Shown here: positions 18,101-26,715 of the stretch, piece by piece
Layout: each line of letters opens with the position of its first letter
How positions within the stretch are numbered: position 1 is the first letter of the stretch
NCBI GenBank assembly: GCA_902495455.1
Contig: CABUXJ010000011.1
Span: forward strand, 19,451-83,450
Length of the DNA stretch: 64,000 nucleotides
DNA from: an uncultured Prevotella sp.
GTDB taxonomy: Bacteria > Bacteroidota > Bacteroidia > Bacteroidales > Bacteroidaceae
Direction: 5' to 3'
Notes under the pieces: generated by a model
Told to the model about the DNA's origin: nothing
Databases searched by the model: none
What the model saw: the letters and a program-made list of their open reading frames with translations, nothing else
Position numbers and translations under genes: made by a program

Positions 18101-18289
18101 TTAATCCTCTTCTTCATCGTCGCCCCAAACATTGAAACTGTGACCTTTGGCGTCTACCGAATTCCCCACGCCGATAGTTACATCTCCAAATGCAGCACCT
18201 ACACTGTCGGGATCGCTTGCGGCCATGAAGGTCTCAGCCTCAACGTTCACAACCAGGATTTCCGGCTTTACATATATGTTCTTTTTCAT
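18101..18289 (-). CDS. Small acidic peptide of unknown function
   Basis: 62 residues, MKKNIYVKPEILVVNVEAET then FMAASDPDSVG, ending WGDDEEED. The N-terminal part (MKKxYxxPEI, short beta strand, FMAAS) resembles a widespread class of short Bacteroidales proteins without an assigned role; the C-terminus is strongly acidic. There is no clear signal peptide. It is encoded between two discoidin proteins with a 38-bp gap from the upstream gene and its own downstream terminator. Function not recognised; a modified or exported peptide is one possibility (speculation). Confidence 0.6.
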   Translation of the reverse strand: MKKNIYVKPEILVVNVEAETFMAASDPDSVGAAFGDVTIGVGNSVDAKGHSFNVWGDDEEED

Positions 18290-18327
18290 GTCATTCGTTT
18301 TTTTAGTTAATAGACTCTTAAAAGGAA

Positions 18328-20517
18328 TTACTTAATAACAACTTTCTTGCCGCTAACGATGTAGAGACCCTTAGCCAGACCATCAACAGAACCGTTGCTG
18401 TTCACGAAGCGACCGTCGATTGTATATACATTGCCAGCTTTTGCAGTTGTCTCTCCGTTAACAGAGCTGATGCCGTCTGTTCCACCGTTGTTGAAGATGA
18501 AGCGGATGTTCTTTGCAGCAGACTCATCACCGTTGACAGTGAAGTAGCCGCGGAAAGCGCCGATTGTACCACCGTCAACCTTGTTCAGAACAATGCTCTC
18601 AGTAGAGTTGAGCAGACCATACTGCGTGCCGTCACCAGCAAACGTGTCATAGTTGCCGTGGAATGTGAGGTTGCCACAAGTAAGATTATTAATCTTACCA
18701 GTATCATGTCCTTTCCCATCAGCCATATCGAGGTCACCGGTACCAGTCACTTCGAGCGTTACTCCTTCAGCAGAATAAAGGACGTAAGGTGTATGAGCAG
18801 CAAGCTGCTTGTTCTCTATTCGCTTGAAAGTATAGACATTTTCATTCTGTGCATCGAACTCGTAAGCAGAAATACCTTCCGGCAAAGTGATGGCCTTCGG
18901 AAGCGTTGTGGTCACATACTTACCAGCGGCAATATCACGGGTGTATTTGTAACCGGGAGTACCTGTTGATATGAAGAAGTTGGTGTAAACAGGATAACCG
19001 TCGGTAATCTCATACTGATTTCTCGCGATAAACCAGGTATTAGCCTGAATGTAGAAGAGATTCTTCATCTCAGTGAGCTGGGCAGCCTGCTCATCTGTAA
19101 CGATAAACATTGCGTTGGGGTTGGCCGGAGCCAGAGTTGTTATACCTTCAGCTATCTCAAGTCCTGTAAGGTCATACGGCAACTTATTGATGTCTGTCAG
19201 CAATGTGTTTATCTGCTCTACATTAGTAGCTTTACCCGTGATAACGTAATACTGAAGGGTGCCTTGAGGCTCTGCAGATATCATAGGCTCCATGGGAGCA
19301 GCCTCTTTTTTTGAGAAGTAAACATTAGCAACAAGCACATCAGGATAAACGCCGTCAATCTTGTCCATTTTCAAAGTTATAGTATGAAGATTGACCGCTT
19401 TTGACACATCAATATCAAGCGAAGTCCATTTTCCAGCTTCTGTTGTAAATGGCACATCTGCTATTTGAGACTGTTCAAAATTGAATTTACCGGTAGATAC
19501 ATTTACCGTGAAAAGTTCTATGTGAAGCGTAGTAACATCGTTGTCTGCGGGAACAAAATCTGGAGTCCAACCTTTGAACGGCTCTTTAGTATTGCCTATA
19601 AACAAACAACCAGCTGCTCCGATATGTTTAAAGACTTTACCTCCAATAGTCAATTCATTCAAAACAGTAGCCTTTTCGTTATAGGCTCCTTCCCACGTAA
19701 CGTTTCCATTATAAGTTGTAGTGGTATTGCTATAAACAGGTATAACGATTTCATCTTCAGAAGGAGCTGACGGAGCATCATTCTCACCAAGAGCATAGAG
19801 TTGGACAGTCTTAACGACGTCACCACTCGTTGCTTTTACCGTAATATAACCTGAAGCCGTAGTGTGCAAGACGTTGTTTTCATCAAGCGTTCCATTTTCA
19901 ACTTCAAATGTTACATTTCCGTTCATAGCCAAACCATTCTGATCTATAGCCGTGACGTTCATTTGGGTATCTTGACCTGCAACAACAAATAAAGGTGATA
20001 CAGCAAACGTTGTCAGTTCCGCTACAGAATAATTAAGATTGTAGACTTCAAATTCAAAGAACGTATATCCATAAGTTCCTTGTTTAACACCTTGTAATTT
20101 TACATATTTGGCCGTGACGACGTTATCCAATACAACTGTTTCATATTCTCCGCCAGGCGTCAACTTGTCAACAACAGAAGCAACTGTAGTCCATTCATTG
20201 CCATCAGTAGAAACTTCTATATTGTATGAGTGAGCTCCCATATTCATAGCACCTTCACACAACATTTTAATGGTATTGAAAGTCTGCAGCTCACTCCATT
20301 CCAATTGAAACCAAGCATCATCTCCTCCACCATTGCTACCCCATCGTGTACCATTATTACCGTCAATGGCATTGGACGCTATTAAATCACCTTCATGATA
20401 TGAATCCGTTGCTGTGACAGTAACATCTTCACCAACTGGCTTAATCGCAAGATTATCCTGCGCAAAGGCCGTTGCTGTCGCGATAAACGCGGCTGCGAGT
20501 AATAATAATTTTTTCAT
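18328..20517 (-). CDS. Secreted discoidin-domain protein (putative glycan-binding)
   Basis: 729 residues. Signal peptide about 1-19 (ATAFAQ). A discoidin domain at about 22-160 (DNLAIKPVGEDVTVTATDS through YTFFEFEVYN), an Ig-like domain at about 165-245, a second beta-sandwich module at about 255-410 that resembles non-catalytic binding modules, and a beta-rich C-terminal half ending in the tail AKGLYIVSGKKVVIK. No catalytic glycosidase motif is seen. It is 62 bp downstream of the GH128 gene and in line with it. Base composition is more AT-rich than its neighbours, which may mean separate acquisition. Likely role: binding of beta-glucan outside the cell (inference). Confidence 0.75.
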   Translation of the reverse strand: MKKLLLLAAAFIATATAFAQDNLAIKPVGEDVTVTATDSYHEGDLIASNAIDGNNGTRWGSNGGGDDAWFQLEWSELQTFNTIKMLCEGAMNMGAHSYNIEVSTDGNEWTTVASVVDKLTPGGEYETVVLDNVVTAKYVKLQGVKQGTYGYTFFEFEVYNLNYSVAELTTFAVSPLFVVAGQDTQMNVTAIDQNGLAMNGNVTFEVENGTLDENNVLHTTASGYITVKATSGDVVKTVQLYALGENDAPSAPSEDEIVIPVYSNTTTTYNGNVTWEGAYNEKATVLNELTIGGKVFKHIGAAGCLFIGNTKEPFKGWTPDFVPADNDVTTLHIELFTVNVSTGKFNFEQSQIADVPFTTEAGKWTSLDIDVSKAVNLHTITLKMDKIDGVYPDVLVANVYFSKKEAAPMEPMISAEPQGTLQYYVITGKATNVEQINTLLTDINKLPYDLTGLEIAEGITTLAPANPNAMFIVTDEQAAQLTEMKNLFYIQANTWFIARNQYEITDGYPVYTNFFISTGTPGYKYTRDIAAGKYVTTTLPKAITLPEGISAYEFDAQNENVYTFKRIENKQLAAHTPYVLYSAEGVTLEVTGTGDLDMADGKGHDTGKINNLTCGNLTFHGNYDTFAGDGTQYGLLNSTESIVLNKVDGGTIGAFRGYFTVNGDESAAKNIRFIFNNGGTDGISSVNGETTAKAGNVYTIDGRFVNSNGSVDGLAKGLYIVSGKKVVIK

Positions 20518-20579
20518 AATAGTTTTAAATATTAAATGTTAGTTAATCGATAATTGTTCGTTGTTTTGCCTAAAAGTTA

Positions 20580-22088
20580 TCACTTTATCACCATCTTTCG
20601 CGTTCCTCCGGATGTCAGGACGATGTAGATGCCGCGTTCGAGGTTCAGTTCGGACAAGTCGATGGTCGTGGCGATGTGGGTGCCGTTGACGCCGAAGATC
20701 TTGACAGGGCCCTCGTCGGTGGCAACCGGCGCCATGGAGATAGATGCCGAGGTGGAGACAAAGCTGAAAGAGTTGAGCAGAAACGGATCTGTTCCTGCGT
20801 TATAGATCATGATGGAGTGGTCGCCGGCGGTGAGTTTGGCCGTGAAGTTGCGGTCGGTCCATAAGTTTTCCGTTGACGTGAGCGACTGGGTGACACTCTT
20901 CTTCCCGTCAACATAAAGCCATACGGGCGTCGTTGCGGAAGAACTGAGGTGGAGCGTGAAGCGATAGTCGCCGTCAGCGGGAACGCTGAGCTGATATTTC
21001 GCCCATGCGCCGGAACGCATCTCCAGCTGGAGGGGACGGGCGCTGCCGTTCTCTGTGTTGGGACGCAAACGAACCTGCTGGTCGTCGGTGCTGGCGTCAA
21101 CATAGTCTTTGGCATCGACGGTCTCGCCGGGCTGATAGAACCGGGAAGTGTCGAAAGACGACATGTAAGTGTAGACCGTTCCGAGAGTGGACAGCGGGCT
21201 GTCGCTACGATTGGTCTCGAAGATGCTGAAATAGGGATATTCGGCGGCGCGGGCGTTGGCCATGAACCATGCGTATCCCTCGACGAGGTCGCTCTGTTCG
21301 AGCTTCTGAATCTTCTGAGTCATTTGGTCAATCTGGAAGTCAACACCAGTGACGGTTCCGTCGTTCTCCCATGAGCAGAACTCGGTGAGCATCATGCGGG
21401 GGAAGTGGCCGTTGGCGGCGCGGTAGGCATCGAGATACTTCACGATGTTGGGATAGCGGCCGTAGACGTCTTTCTTCGACGCATCATAAAGGTCGGCGTA
21501 GAAATATTCCGTGGCAAACCACGTGTTGGCCGAAAACCAGTTCATGTAGCAATGGAGCGCGAGGCAGTCGACACGGGCGTCGGGATAAAGGCGGAAGAAC
21601 TCGTCAAGCCACTCGTAGGGACTCCACGTGCGGCCGCCGACGCGCTCGTTGGTGAAGTTGAGCGCCGGAGCGACGAGCTTCAGGCCGAAGTCGGCAGCGA
21701 TCTTCTCTAACTTGGGCCAAGCGGAGGCGGCCTGTGCGGGCGTCATGTTGGCCTGTGCGGAGAAGTTGGGTTCGTTGAAGCCGAGCAGATAGCGAACGCC
21801 TGGATTGGCGGCGAGCCACTGGCGCAGCTCCGTCTCATCAAAACCTGCGTTCCAGCACATCGGAACGAACTCCATGTCGCCCTTGGGGCCGAGGTTGGTA
21901 ACGGCGTTGCGGGGTTTCGTGCCCCAGTTGTAAATCCACGACACGCCGGGTGCCATCTTGCTGACGGGAGACTCGGAAATGGCCTGAGTCTTCTCGTCCC
22001 AGCCGATCCCCCGCTTGGCGCTTCTTTCCTGCGCCAAGACGGGTACGGCCACGAGTAATGATAATATAGCTGATATAATTGTTTTCAT
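20580..22088 (-). CDS. GH128-type beta-1,3-glucanase with C-terminal binding module
   Basis: 502 residues. Signal peptide 1-20 (VPVLAQ). The catalytic domain (about 22-320) starts KRGIGWDEKTQAI and VSWIYNWGTKP, as in GH128 (Asl1-like) enzymes. GFNEPNFS carries Glu106, the likely acid/base, and MLTEFCSWE carries Glu236, the likely nucleophile. A beta-sandwich module (about 345-455, CBM6/35-like) and a sorting-like tail (ERGIYIVLTSGGTRKMVIK) follow. GH128 enzymes hydrolyse beta-1,3-glucan. It lies 41 bp after the GH16 gene and is probably co-transcribed. Confidence 0.88.
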   Translation of the reverse strand: MKTIISAILSLLVAVPVLAQERSAKRGIGWDEKTQAISESPVSKMAPGVSWIYNWGTKPRNAVTNLGPKGDMEFVPMCWNAGFDETELRQWLAANPGVRYLLGFNEPNFSAQANMTPAQAASAWPKLEKIAADFGLKLVAPALNFTNERVGGRTWSPYEWLDEFFRLYPDARVDCLALHCYMNWFSANTWFATEYFYADLYDASKKDVYGRYPNIVKYLDAYRAANGHFPRMMLTEFCSWENDGTVTGVDFQIDQMTQKIQKLEQSDLVEGYAWFMANARAAEYPYFSIFETNRSDSPLSTLGTVYTYMSSFDTSRFYQPGETVDAKDYVDASTDDQQVRLRPNTENGSARPLQLEMRSGAWAKYQLSVPADGDYRFTLHLSSSATTPVWLYVDGKKSVTQSLTSTENLWTDRNFTAKLTAGDHSIMIYNAGTDPFLLNSFSFVSTSASISMAPVATDEGPVKIFGVNGTHIATTIDLSELNLERGIYIVLTSGGTRKMVIK

Positions 22089-22129
22089 CTTTACCTATAT
22101 ATAAAAGGTGTAGGATTGCTGTTGCCGGA

Positions 22130-25100
22130 TTACTTCACTGCGACTTTCTTCACGCCGTCGGCCGTGCGGACGATATATAATCCGGGACAGGACATCGAGG
22201 TCACGCGGCGGCCGGCAACGTCGAAGACGACCACGGGGGCGGCACCGGCGTTTCGTGACGCCGTCACGGTCTCGATGGCAGAAACGCTCGACTTGTCACG
22301 CCAGAAGAAAATGTTGTCAAGCTGAATCTCGTCGCCCTGACCGCCACCACTCATGAACCAGATCAGATTGCCGCGATAGGCCGTCTGTCCGCCGTTGTTG
22401 TTGGGGAAGAGATTGGTGTTGAGTGAACGGATGGCGCTGAAAGGAATGTCGAACGAATACCACTCGCCGTTGCGAAGATAGTTGCCCAGCACGGGGACAC
22501 CGCCGGCGAAAGGACGCGAGCCAATGGTGAACTTGCCCTCGGCGAAGCCAATCTGATGAGAGCAGTCGTCGGTGCCGCGCATGGCGAAATGGAGATGCCA
22601 GTTGCCTTCGTCGAGCACGGAAAGGTCGATGCCGTCGCCGTTGATGAAACCAGCACCGGTCCAGCCGCCGTTGGTAATGAAGTCGAGCCAGCTCTCATCG
22701 CCGCCGAACGAGTCGGCAACGGAGCCTGACTGGGTTCCGGGCTGATAGGTGTTTCCGTCACCCCAGTTATTGAACTTGTTGGCGCCGACGCCGTCGCGGC
22801 AGTCGAGGATAATGCTCTCCTCACCGTCCTGCTTCATCTTCTCGGTCACGGAACCGTTGGTACTGAAGATGATGAAGTCCTTAGCAGCGAAATCGAAATA
22901 GGACTTGCCCTCGGCGTCGAGGCTCTTCACGCCGTAATCACCAAGCTCGCTGACCTCGGGAGCGTCACCTTTCTTATAGAAGAAGACGTTGTCGAGGGAG
23001 AAAGAGCTACCGTAGTAGAACGTCGGCATGGTGTAGAAGCAGAGCACGTAGTCGGTATAAGCTGTCAGACCGCCGGCCTGAGGGGCCTCGTTCCAGAGCG
23101 CGCCGTACTTGCGCAGCTCGGCCACGGGGATATCGAACGAATACCACTCACCGTCACGGTTGAAGTCGGCGAAGATGGGTTTGTCGGAGTAGCTTCCGAA
23201 GACGAGGGCAGCATCCTCATCCTTGCTGCCCAAGCGGATCATCACCGGCACATGGGCGACGGCGGCGTCAGAGCGCAGCGAGAGGTGGAGGACATAGCTG
23301 TCGTCAATCATGGAGAGGTCTTTGGGCGTAGGGTTGTTGCCCTGTCCGGCGATGGAAGCCCAGCCGGCACCGTTCCATCCGGGATTGCGGGCAGACGTAT
23401 AGGCAGAGAATCCACCGTAGGGAACGCGGCCAAAAGAGTTGGGCACTTCGGTGACGGAGCTGACGGTCATGGTCTGCGGGTCGCCCCAGACGAAGAAGTT
23501 GTTGCGTCCGCCCTGCTCGCTGTTGTCGTGTTCGGGACGGATGAGCGACTCGCCCTCGGCGTAGGTACCGCCGGCGGTGAGCGCCTCCCACGTGTCACCG
23601 GACAGCACGAGCGGCACGATGTCTGTCACACCGTCGAACGAGAAGACGGGACGGCCGTCGTCGTCGAGGCTCTTGTAGCCGTAGCGGCCGAGGTTGGCGT
23701 TGGTATCGGTATAGGCGGGAATCTCCTTTGACTTGCTCTTATAGAAGAAGATATTGTCGAAGCAGACCTCAGCGTCGGTGATTCCACCGCTGCTGAAAGC
23801 GATGATGTTGTCGTCAAAAGCCGCAGGGTTGTCGCCGAGAAGGGGATTGGCAAACTGGCGCAGGGCACGGACGGGAATATCGAAAAAATACCACTCGCCG
23901 TCGCGCTTGAAATCGCCGATGGAGGCCAGCTTTCCGTCGCTATTGCCGATGATGAACTGGGCGTTGCTGACTGTGATGGTGTGGGATGTGTGCATCAGCT
24001 GGTCGGTGGCACGCATGGCGAAGTGGAGCCAATAGCTGTCGTCAATCATGGAGAGGTCTTCGCCCTTGACATAGAATCCGAGGCCGGACCATCCCATCGC
24101 GCCCACGGTGAACTTGTTGTAACCTTCACCCCATCCGAAGGAGTTGGTCTCACCGTCGCGTGAAACGGCCACGTAGGTATTGTCCCATATATAAAGGTTG
24201 CGGTTGACATTGTTGACATTATAGTCAGTCACCGTTGCGCCAACCTCATAGAGATGGCCGCGCACGCCGTCGCTCGTGCTGATGAGCACGGCATCGGAAA
24301 CGTCGCTGAAGTCGAACGTCGGATTGCCCTCGGCGTCAAGCGCTTTGGTGGCGAAACCGCTCAGCTCTGTCTTCGTGTCAGGCTCGGGTTCCGGTTCCGG
24401 CTCCTCGGGGATGTTGGTCTGGCGATCGCCGTTCTCGTCGACATAGAGGAACTGGGCTGCCTCGTCGGTGTCAGACTGATAGACGCGAACCCAGTCAACA
24501 TACATTCTGGCCTCGTCACCGGCATTGGGCAGAGCTGTTATGCCGGCGGGATCGAGTATTCCGGGATACCATCCGCCCACGGCGAGGTTGAAGAGCAGGA
24601 AGAAAGGCTTCTGGAAATAGTGACCGGGAGCAAGCTCGGCGTCGGAATATTCCACGGAAGTGGTGAAATAGCGGGCGCGACGCTTGGCTGCAGCCGTGAA
24701 AGCTTCGAGGTCATAGTACATGGAGAGATTGTTGTCATCCCACTCGACGGTGATGATATGGTATTCGTCGTTGGTGATGGGATTGGTCTCGGGTGCGAGA
24801 TATTCGATTGGAATCTGCTGGTGCTTCTCGGCGCTGGCGTCAGGTCCGTAGTGGAGTGTACCGCCGAAATAGCGGTCCTGCGTTCCGTCCTTGATACCGT
24901 TAGCGTGGCCCAGCTCGACGATGTCAATCTCACCGCAGCGCGGCCATCCGTATTTGTTCATGTCGTTTCCCATCATCCAGTAGGCGGGCCAGAGACCGTC
25001 AGCCGTGCGGGGAAACTTGATCCGAGCCTGTATGATGCCGTGTTTGAAAGCGGCTTTGTTCAGCGAATTGATACGGCCGGAGGTGAAACTGCGGCCCATA

Positions 25101-25393
25101 TAGCTTTCGCGGCGCGCCGTAAGGACGAGACAACGCTCGCCGCTCTTCGGGTCAGCGCCCATTGAGACATTCTCGCGGCGGTAGTACTGCAACTCCTGGT
25201 TGCCGCCGCCGTTGCCGTTCACCTCAATGTTCCATATATTCTCATTGAGCTGATCGGTGTTGAACTCGTCACCCCACACGAGAGTATAGCCCGAGGGAGC
25301 GACATCTACCGGTGTCACCTGTGCCGCTGCGGACATAGGCGCTATGGCTGCCGTAAGTAACGCGGAGGTGAAAAATTTTGTTGTCATATTCAT
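22130..25393 (-). CDS. GH16 endo-beta-1,3-glucanase (laminarinase) with three repeated binding modules
   Basis: 1087 residues (ATG at 25393; 25387 also possible). Signal peptide about 1-25. The GH16 domain at about 30-308 carries GEIDIVE, with Glu155 as nucleophile, Asp157 and Glu160 as acid/base. An acidic Glu/Pro linker (328-340) follows, then three copies of a roughly 210-240 residue module (about 345-553, 567-808, 816-1034). Each module shares DLSMIDDSYWLHF-like, DGEWYSFDIPV and LDNIFFYK stretches. The tail (CPGLYIVRTADGVKKVAVK) is sorting-like. The same module occurs as a stand-alone protein encoded just upstream. The enzyme cuts beta-1,3(1,4)-glucans outside the cell. Confidence 0.93.
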   Translation of the reverse strand: MNMTTKFFTSALLTAAIAPMSAAAQVTPVDVAPSGYTLVWGDEFNTDQLNENIWNIEVNGNGGGNQELQYYRRENVSMGADPKSGERCLVLTARRESYMGRSFTSGRINSLNKAAFKHGIIQARIKFPRTADGLWPAYWMMGNDMNKYGWPRCGEIDIVELGHANGIKDGTQDRYFGGTLHYGPDASAEKHQQIPIEYLAPETNPITNDEYHIITVEWDDNNLSMYYDLEAFTAAAKRRARYFTTSVEYSDAELAPGHYFQKPFFLLFNLAVGGWYPGILDPAGITALPNAGDEARMYVDWVRVYQSDTDEAAQFLYVDENGDRQTNIPEEPEPEPEPDTKTELSGFATKALDAEGNPTFDFSDVSDAVLISTSDGVRGHLYEVGATVTDYNVNNVNRNLYIWDNTYVAVSRDGETNSFGWGEGYNKFTVGAMGWSGLGFYVKGEDLSMIDDSYWLHFAMRATDQLMHTSHTITVSNAQFIIGNSDGKLASIGDFKRDGEWYFFDIPVRALRQFANPLLGDNPAAFDDNIIAFSSGGITDAEVCFDNIFFYKSKSKEIPAYTDTNANLGRYGYKSLDDDGRPVFSFDGVTDIVPLVLSGDTWEALTAGGTYAEGESLIRPEHDNSEQGGRNNFFVWGDPQTMTVSSVTEVPNSFGRVPYGGFSAYTSARNPGWNGAGWASIAGQGNNPTPKDLSMIDDSYVLHLSLRSDAAVAHVPVMIRLGSKDEDAALVFGSYSDKPIFADFNRDGEWYSFDIPVAELRKYGALWNEAPQAGGLTAYTDYVLCFYTMPTFYYGSSFSLDNVFFYKKGDAPEVSELGDYGVKSLDAEGKSYFDFAAKDFIIFSTNGSVTEKMKQDGEESIILDCRDGVGANKFNNWGDGNTYQPGTQSGSVADSFGGDESWLDFITNGGWTGAGFINGDGIDLSVLDEGNWHLHFAMRGTDDCSHQIGFAEGKFTIGSRPFAGGVPVLGNYLRNGEWYSFDIPFSAIRSLNTNLFPNNNGGQTAYRGNLIWFMSGGGQGDEIQLDNIFFWRDKSSVSAIETVTASRNAGAAPVVVFDVAGRRVTSMSCPGLYIVRTADGVKKVAVK

Positions 25394-25466
25394 AGATTGT
25401 TCTTTTGTTCAGGTCGCATATATAATAATGTGTAAATCCATTAAGGTAACGAAAGGTTCTGGATGA

Positions 25467-25492
25467 GGAACCGGAAAAATCGTTCCGGTTCC
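25467..25492. terminator. Intergenic hairpin in the beta-glucan locus
   Basis: A perfect 10-bp stem GGAACCGGAA / TTCCGGTTCC with a 6-nt loop, between the 318-residue gene and GH16. No T-run follows on the minus strand, so it may be a processing or attenuation hairpin rather than a full terminator. Confidence 0.5.
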
Positions 25493-25526
25493 TTTCCCAA
25501 CTAACTACTAACTAACCACAAAACTG

Positions 25527-26483
25527 TTACTTTACAGTAACTTTCTTCATACCCTGGGCCGTCTTGACCACATAAATGCCGGGACGGTTCATAACGGTGC
25601 GGCGTCCGGACAGGTCATATACAGCCTCTATATCATCACTATTACTACTAACTTTCATTTCGCTGATTCCGTCAGATGTCGGAACATAGAAGAACACATG
25701 GTCGATGGACAGTGCCGAGCCGAGCTTGGTAATCTCGTAGGTATAGACGCTCTCACCGGGTGCCGGACCTGTCTTCTTTGCCGTTGAGCAGACGGGTTTG
25801 TTGAACGAAAAGGCGAAGACGCCGTCGGTGATGGCCTGTGAAAAATCGTAGGTGAAACCGAAGTCACCGTTTTCGTCAACGAGTGCGCTCACGGGGATGT
25901 CGAGATAATACCACTTTCCGTCGTTGCCTCCGGCTATCTTTCCTACGCCGACATATTCTCCGTCTTCAGCAGCATAGTCGATGTTGACCTCAATCTGGAA
26001 ACCGTTTGTCTTGATGGTCTTCTGTGAGCCGATGGCAAACTTATACTGCGAAGGAGCGGAACCGAAGTCGCGCAGACCGATGTGGATGTGGTGGGCGTCG
26101 GTGACCTGAGAGAGGTCGTAAGACTTTGCCTTGGGAATGAACACACCTGTACCCCACTCATAAAGCGGCGTGGCGTTGATGTAGTCGTCCGTTCCGAACG
26201 AATTCTTTCCGCCCTCCTCCGGTACATTATATAATGTGAGGTCCTTCTTGTCCCAGTCCGTCACCCAATATTCGAGCAGGTTGTTCGTCTGGGTGGGATC
26301 CAAGTTGTTGTTGGAGATGAGCGTGGTTCCCATCGCGGAGATAATGTTCTCCGGAGCGTAAAGAACCACATAGTCCTTACCTGTAGTTACATCAAAACCT
26401 CCAGCAGGAGCTTCATTGATATACTGTGCGAATGTCGCGGTTGTGAGCAGCGTCATAGCTGCGGTGAGTAACGATTTATTCAT
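25527..26483 (-). CDS. Secreted stand-alone binding-module protein of the beta-glucan locus
   Basis: 318 residues from ATG 26483. Signal peptide about 1-20 (TATFAQ). The body (about 30-270) matches the three C-terminal modules of the GH16 protein in order and motifs: HIHIGLRDFG, DGKWYYLDIPVSAL, ALSIDHVFFYVP. The sorting-like tail ends GIYVVKTAQGMKKVTVK. No glycosidase residues are seen. It is the first gene after the divergent promoter, upstream of GH16. Most likely a beta-glucan-binding protein (inference from module sharing and position). A second start at 26510 lies upstream in frame but would put extra charged residues before the signal. Confidence 0.75.
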   Translation of the reverse strand: MNKSLLTAAMTLLTTATFAQYINEAPAGGFDVTTGKDYVVLYAPENIISAMGTTLISNNNLDPTQTNNLLEYWVTDWDKKDLTLYNVPEEGGKNSFGTDDYINATPLYEWGTGVFIPKAKSYDLSQVTDAHHIHIGLRDFGSAPSQYKFAIGSQKTIKTNGFQIEVNIDYAAEDGEYVGVGKIAGGNDGKWYYLDIPVSALVDENGDFGFTYDFSQAITDGVFAFSFNKPVCSTAKKTGPAPGESVYTYEITKLGSALSIDHVFFYVPTSDGISEMKVSSNSDDIEAVYDLSGRRTVMNRPGIYVVKTAQGMKKVTVK

Positions 26484-26529
26484 TTTATTTGATTTTAAGT
26501 TTTTAGTCAATAGATTGATGTTCTCGGCT

Positions 26530-26561
26530 GCAAATTTATACTTTCAAGAGTTACAAATCAA
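26530..26561 (-). promoter_or_regulatory. Promoter of the beta-glucan locus
   Basis: Minus strand: TAAATTTGC at 26530-26538 with TTG at 26559-26561, 20 bp apart. The first gene starts at 26483. It lies in the divergent gap facing the membrane regulator, a natural place for regulator binding. Confidence 0.65.
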
Positions 26562-26715
26562 GAAAATCACTACGCAAAAAACTCACTTTTCTATTTTTCT
26601 TACCTCACTTTCATTACGTCAATTCTCAGCTAATCCACTGTTTTATAGTTTAATATATCATAAAAATAGCCTCACTTAACTGCGAGTTCCACCTTTTATG
26701 ACTACATTTGCATCA

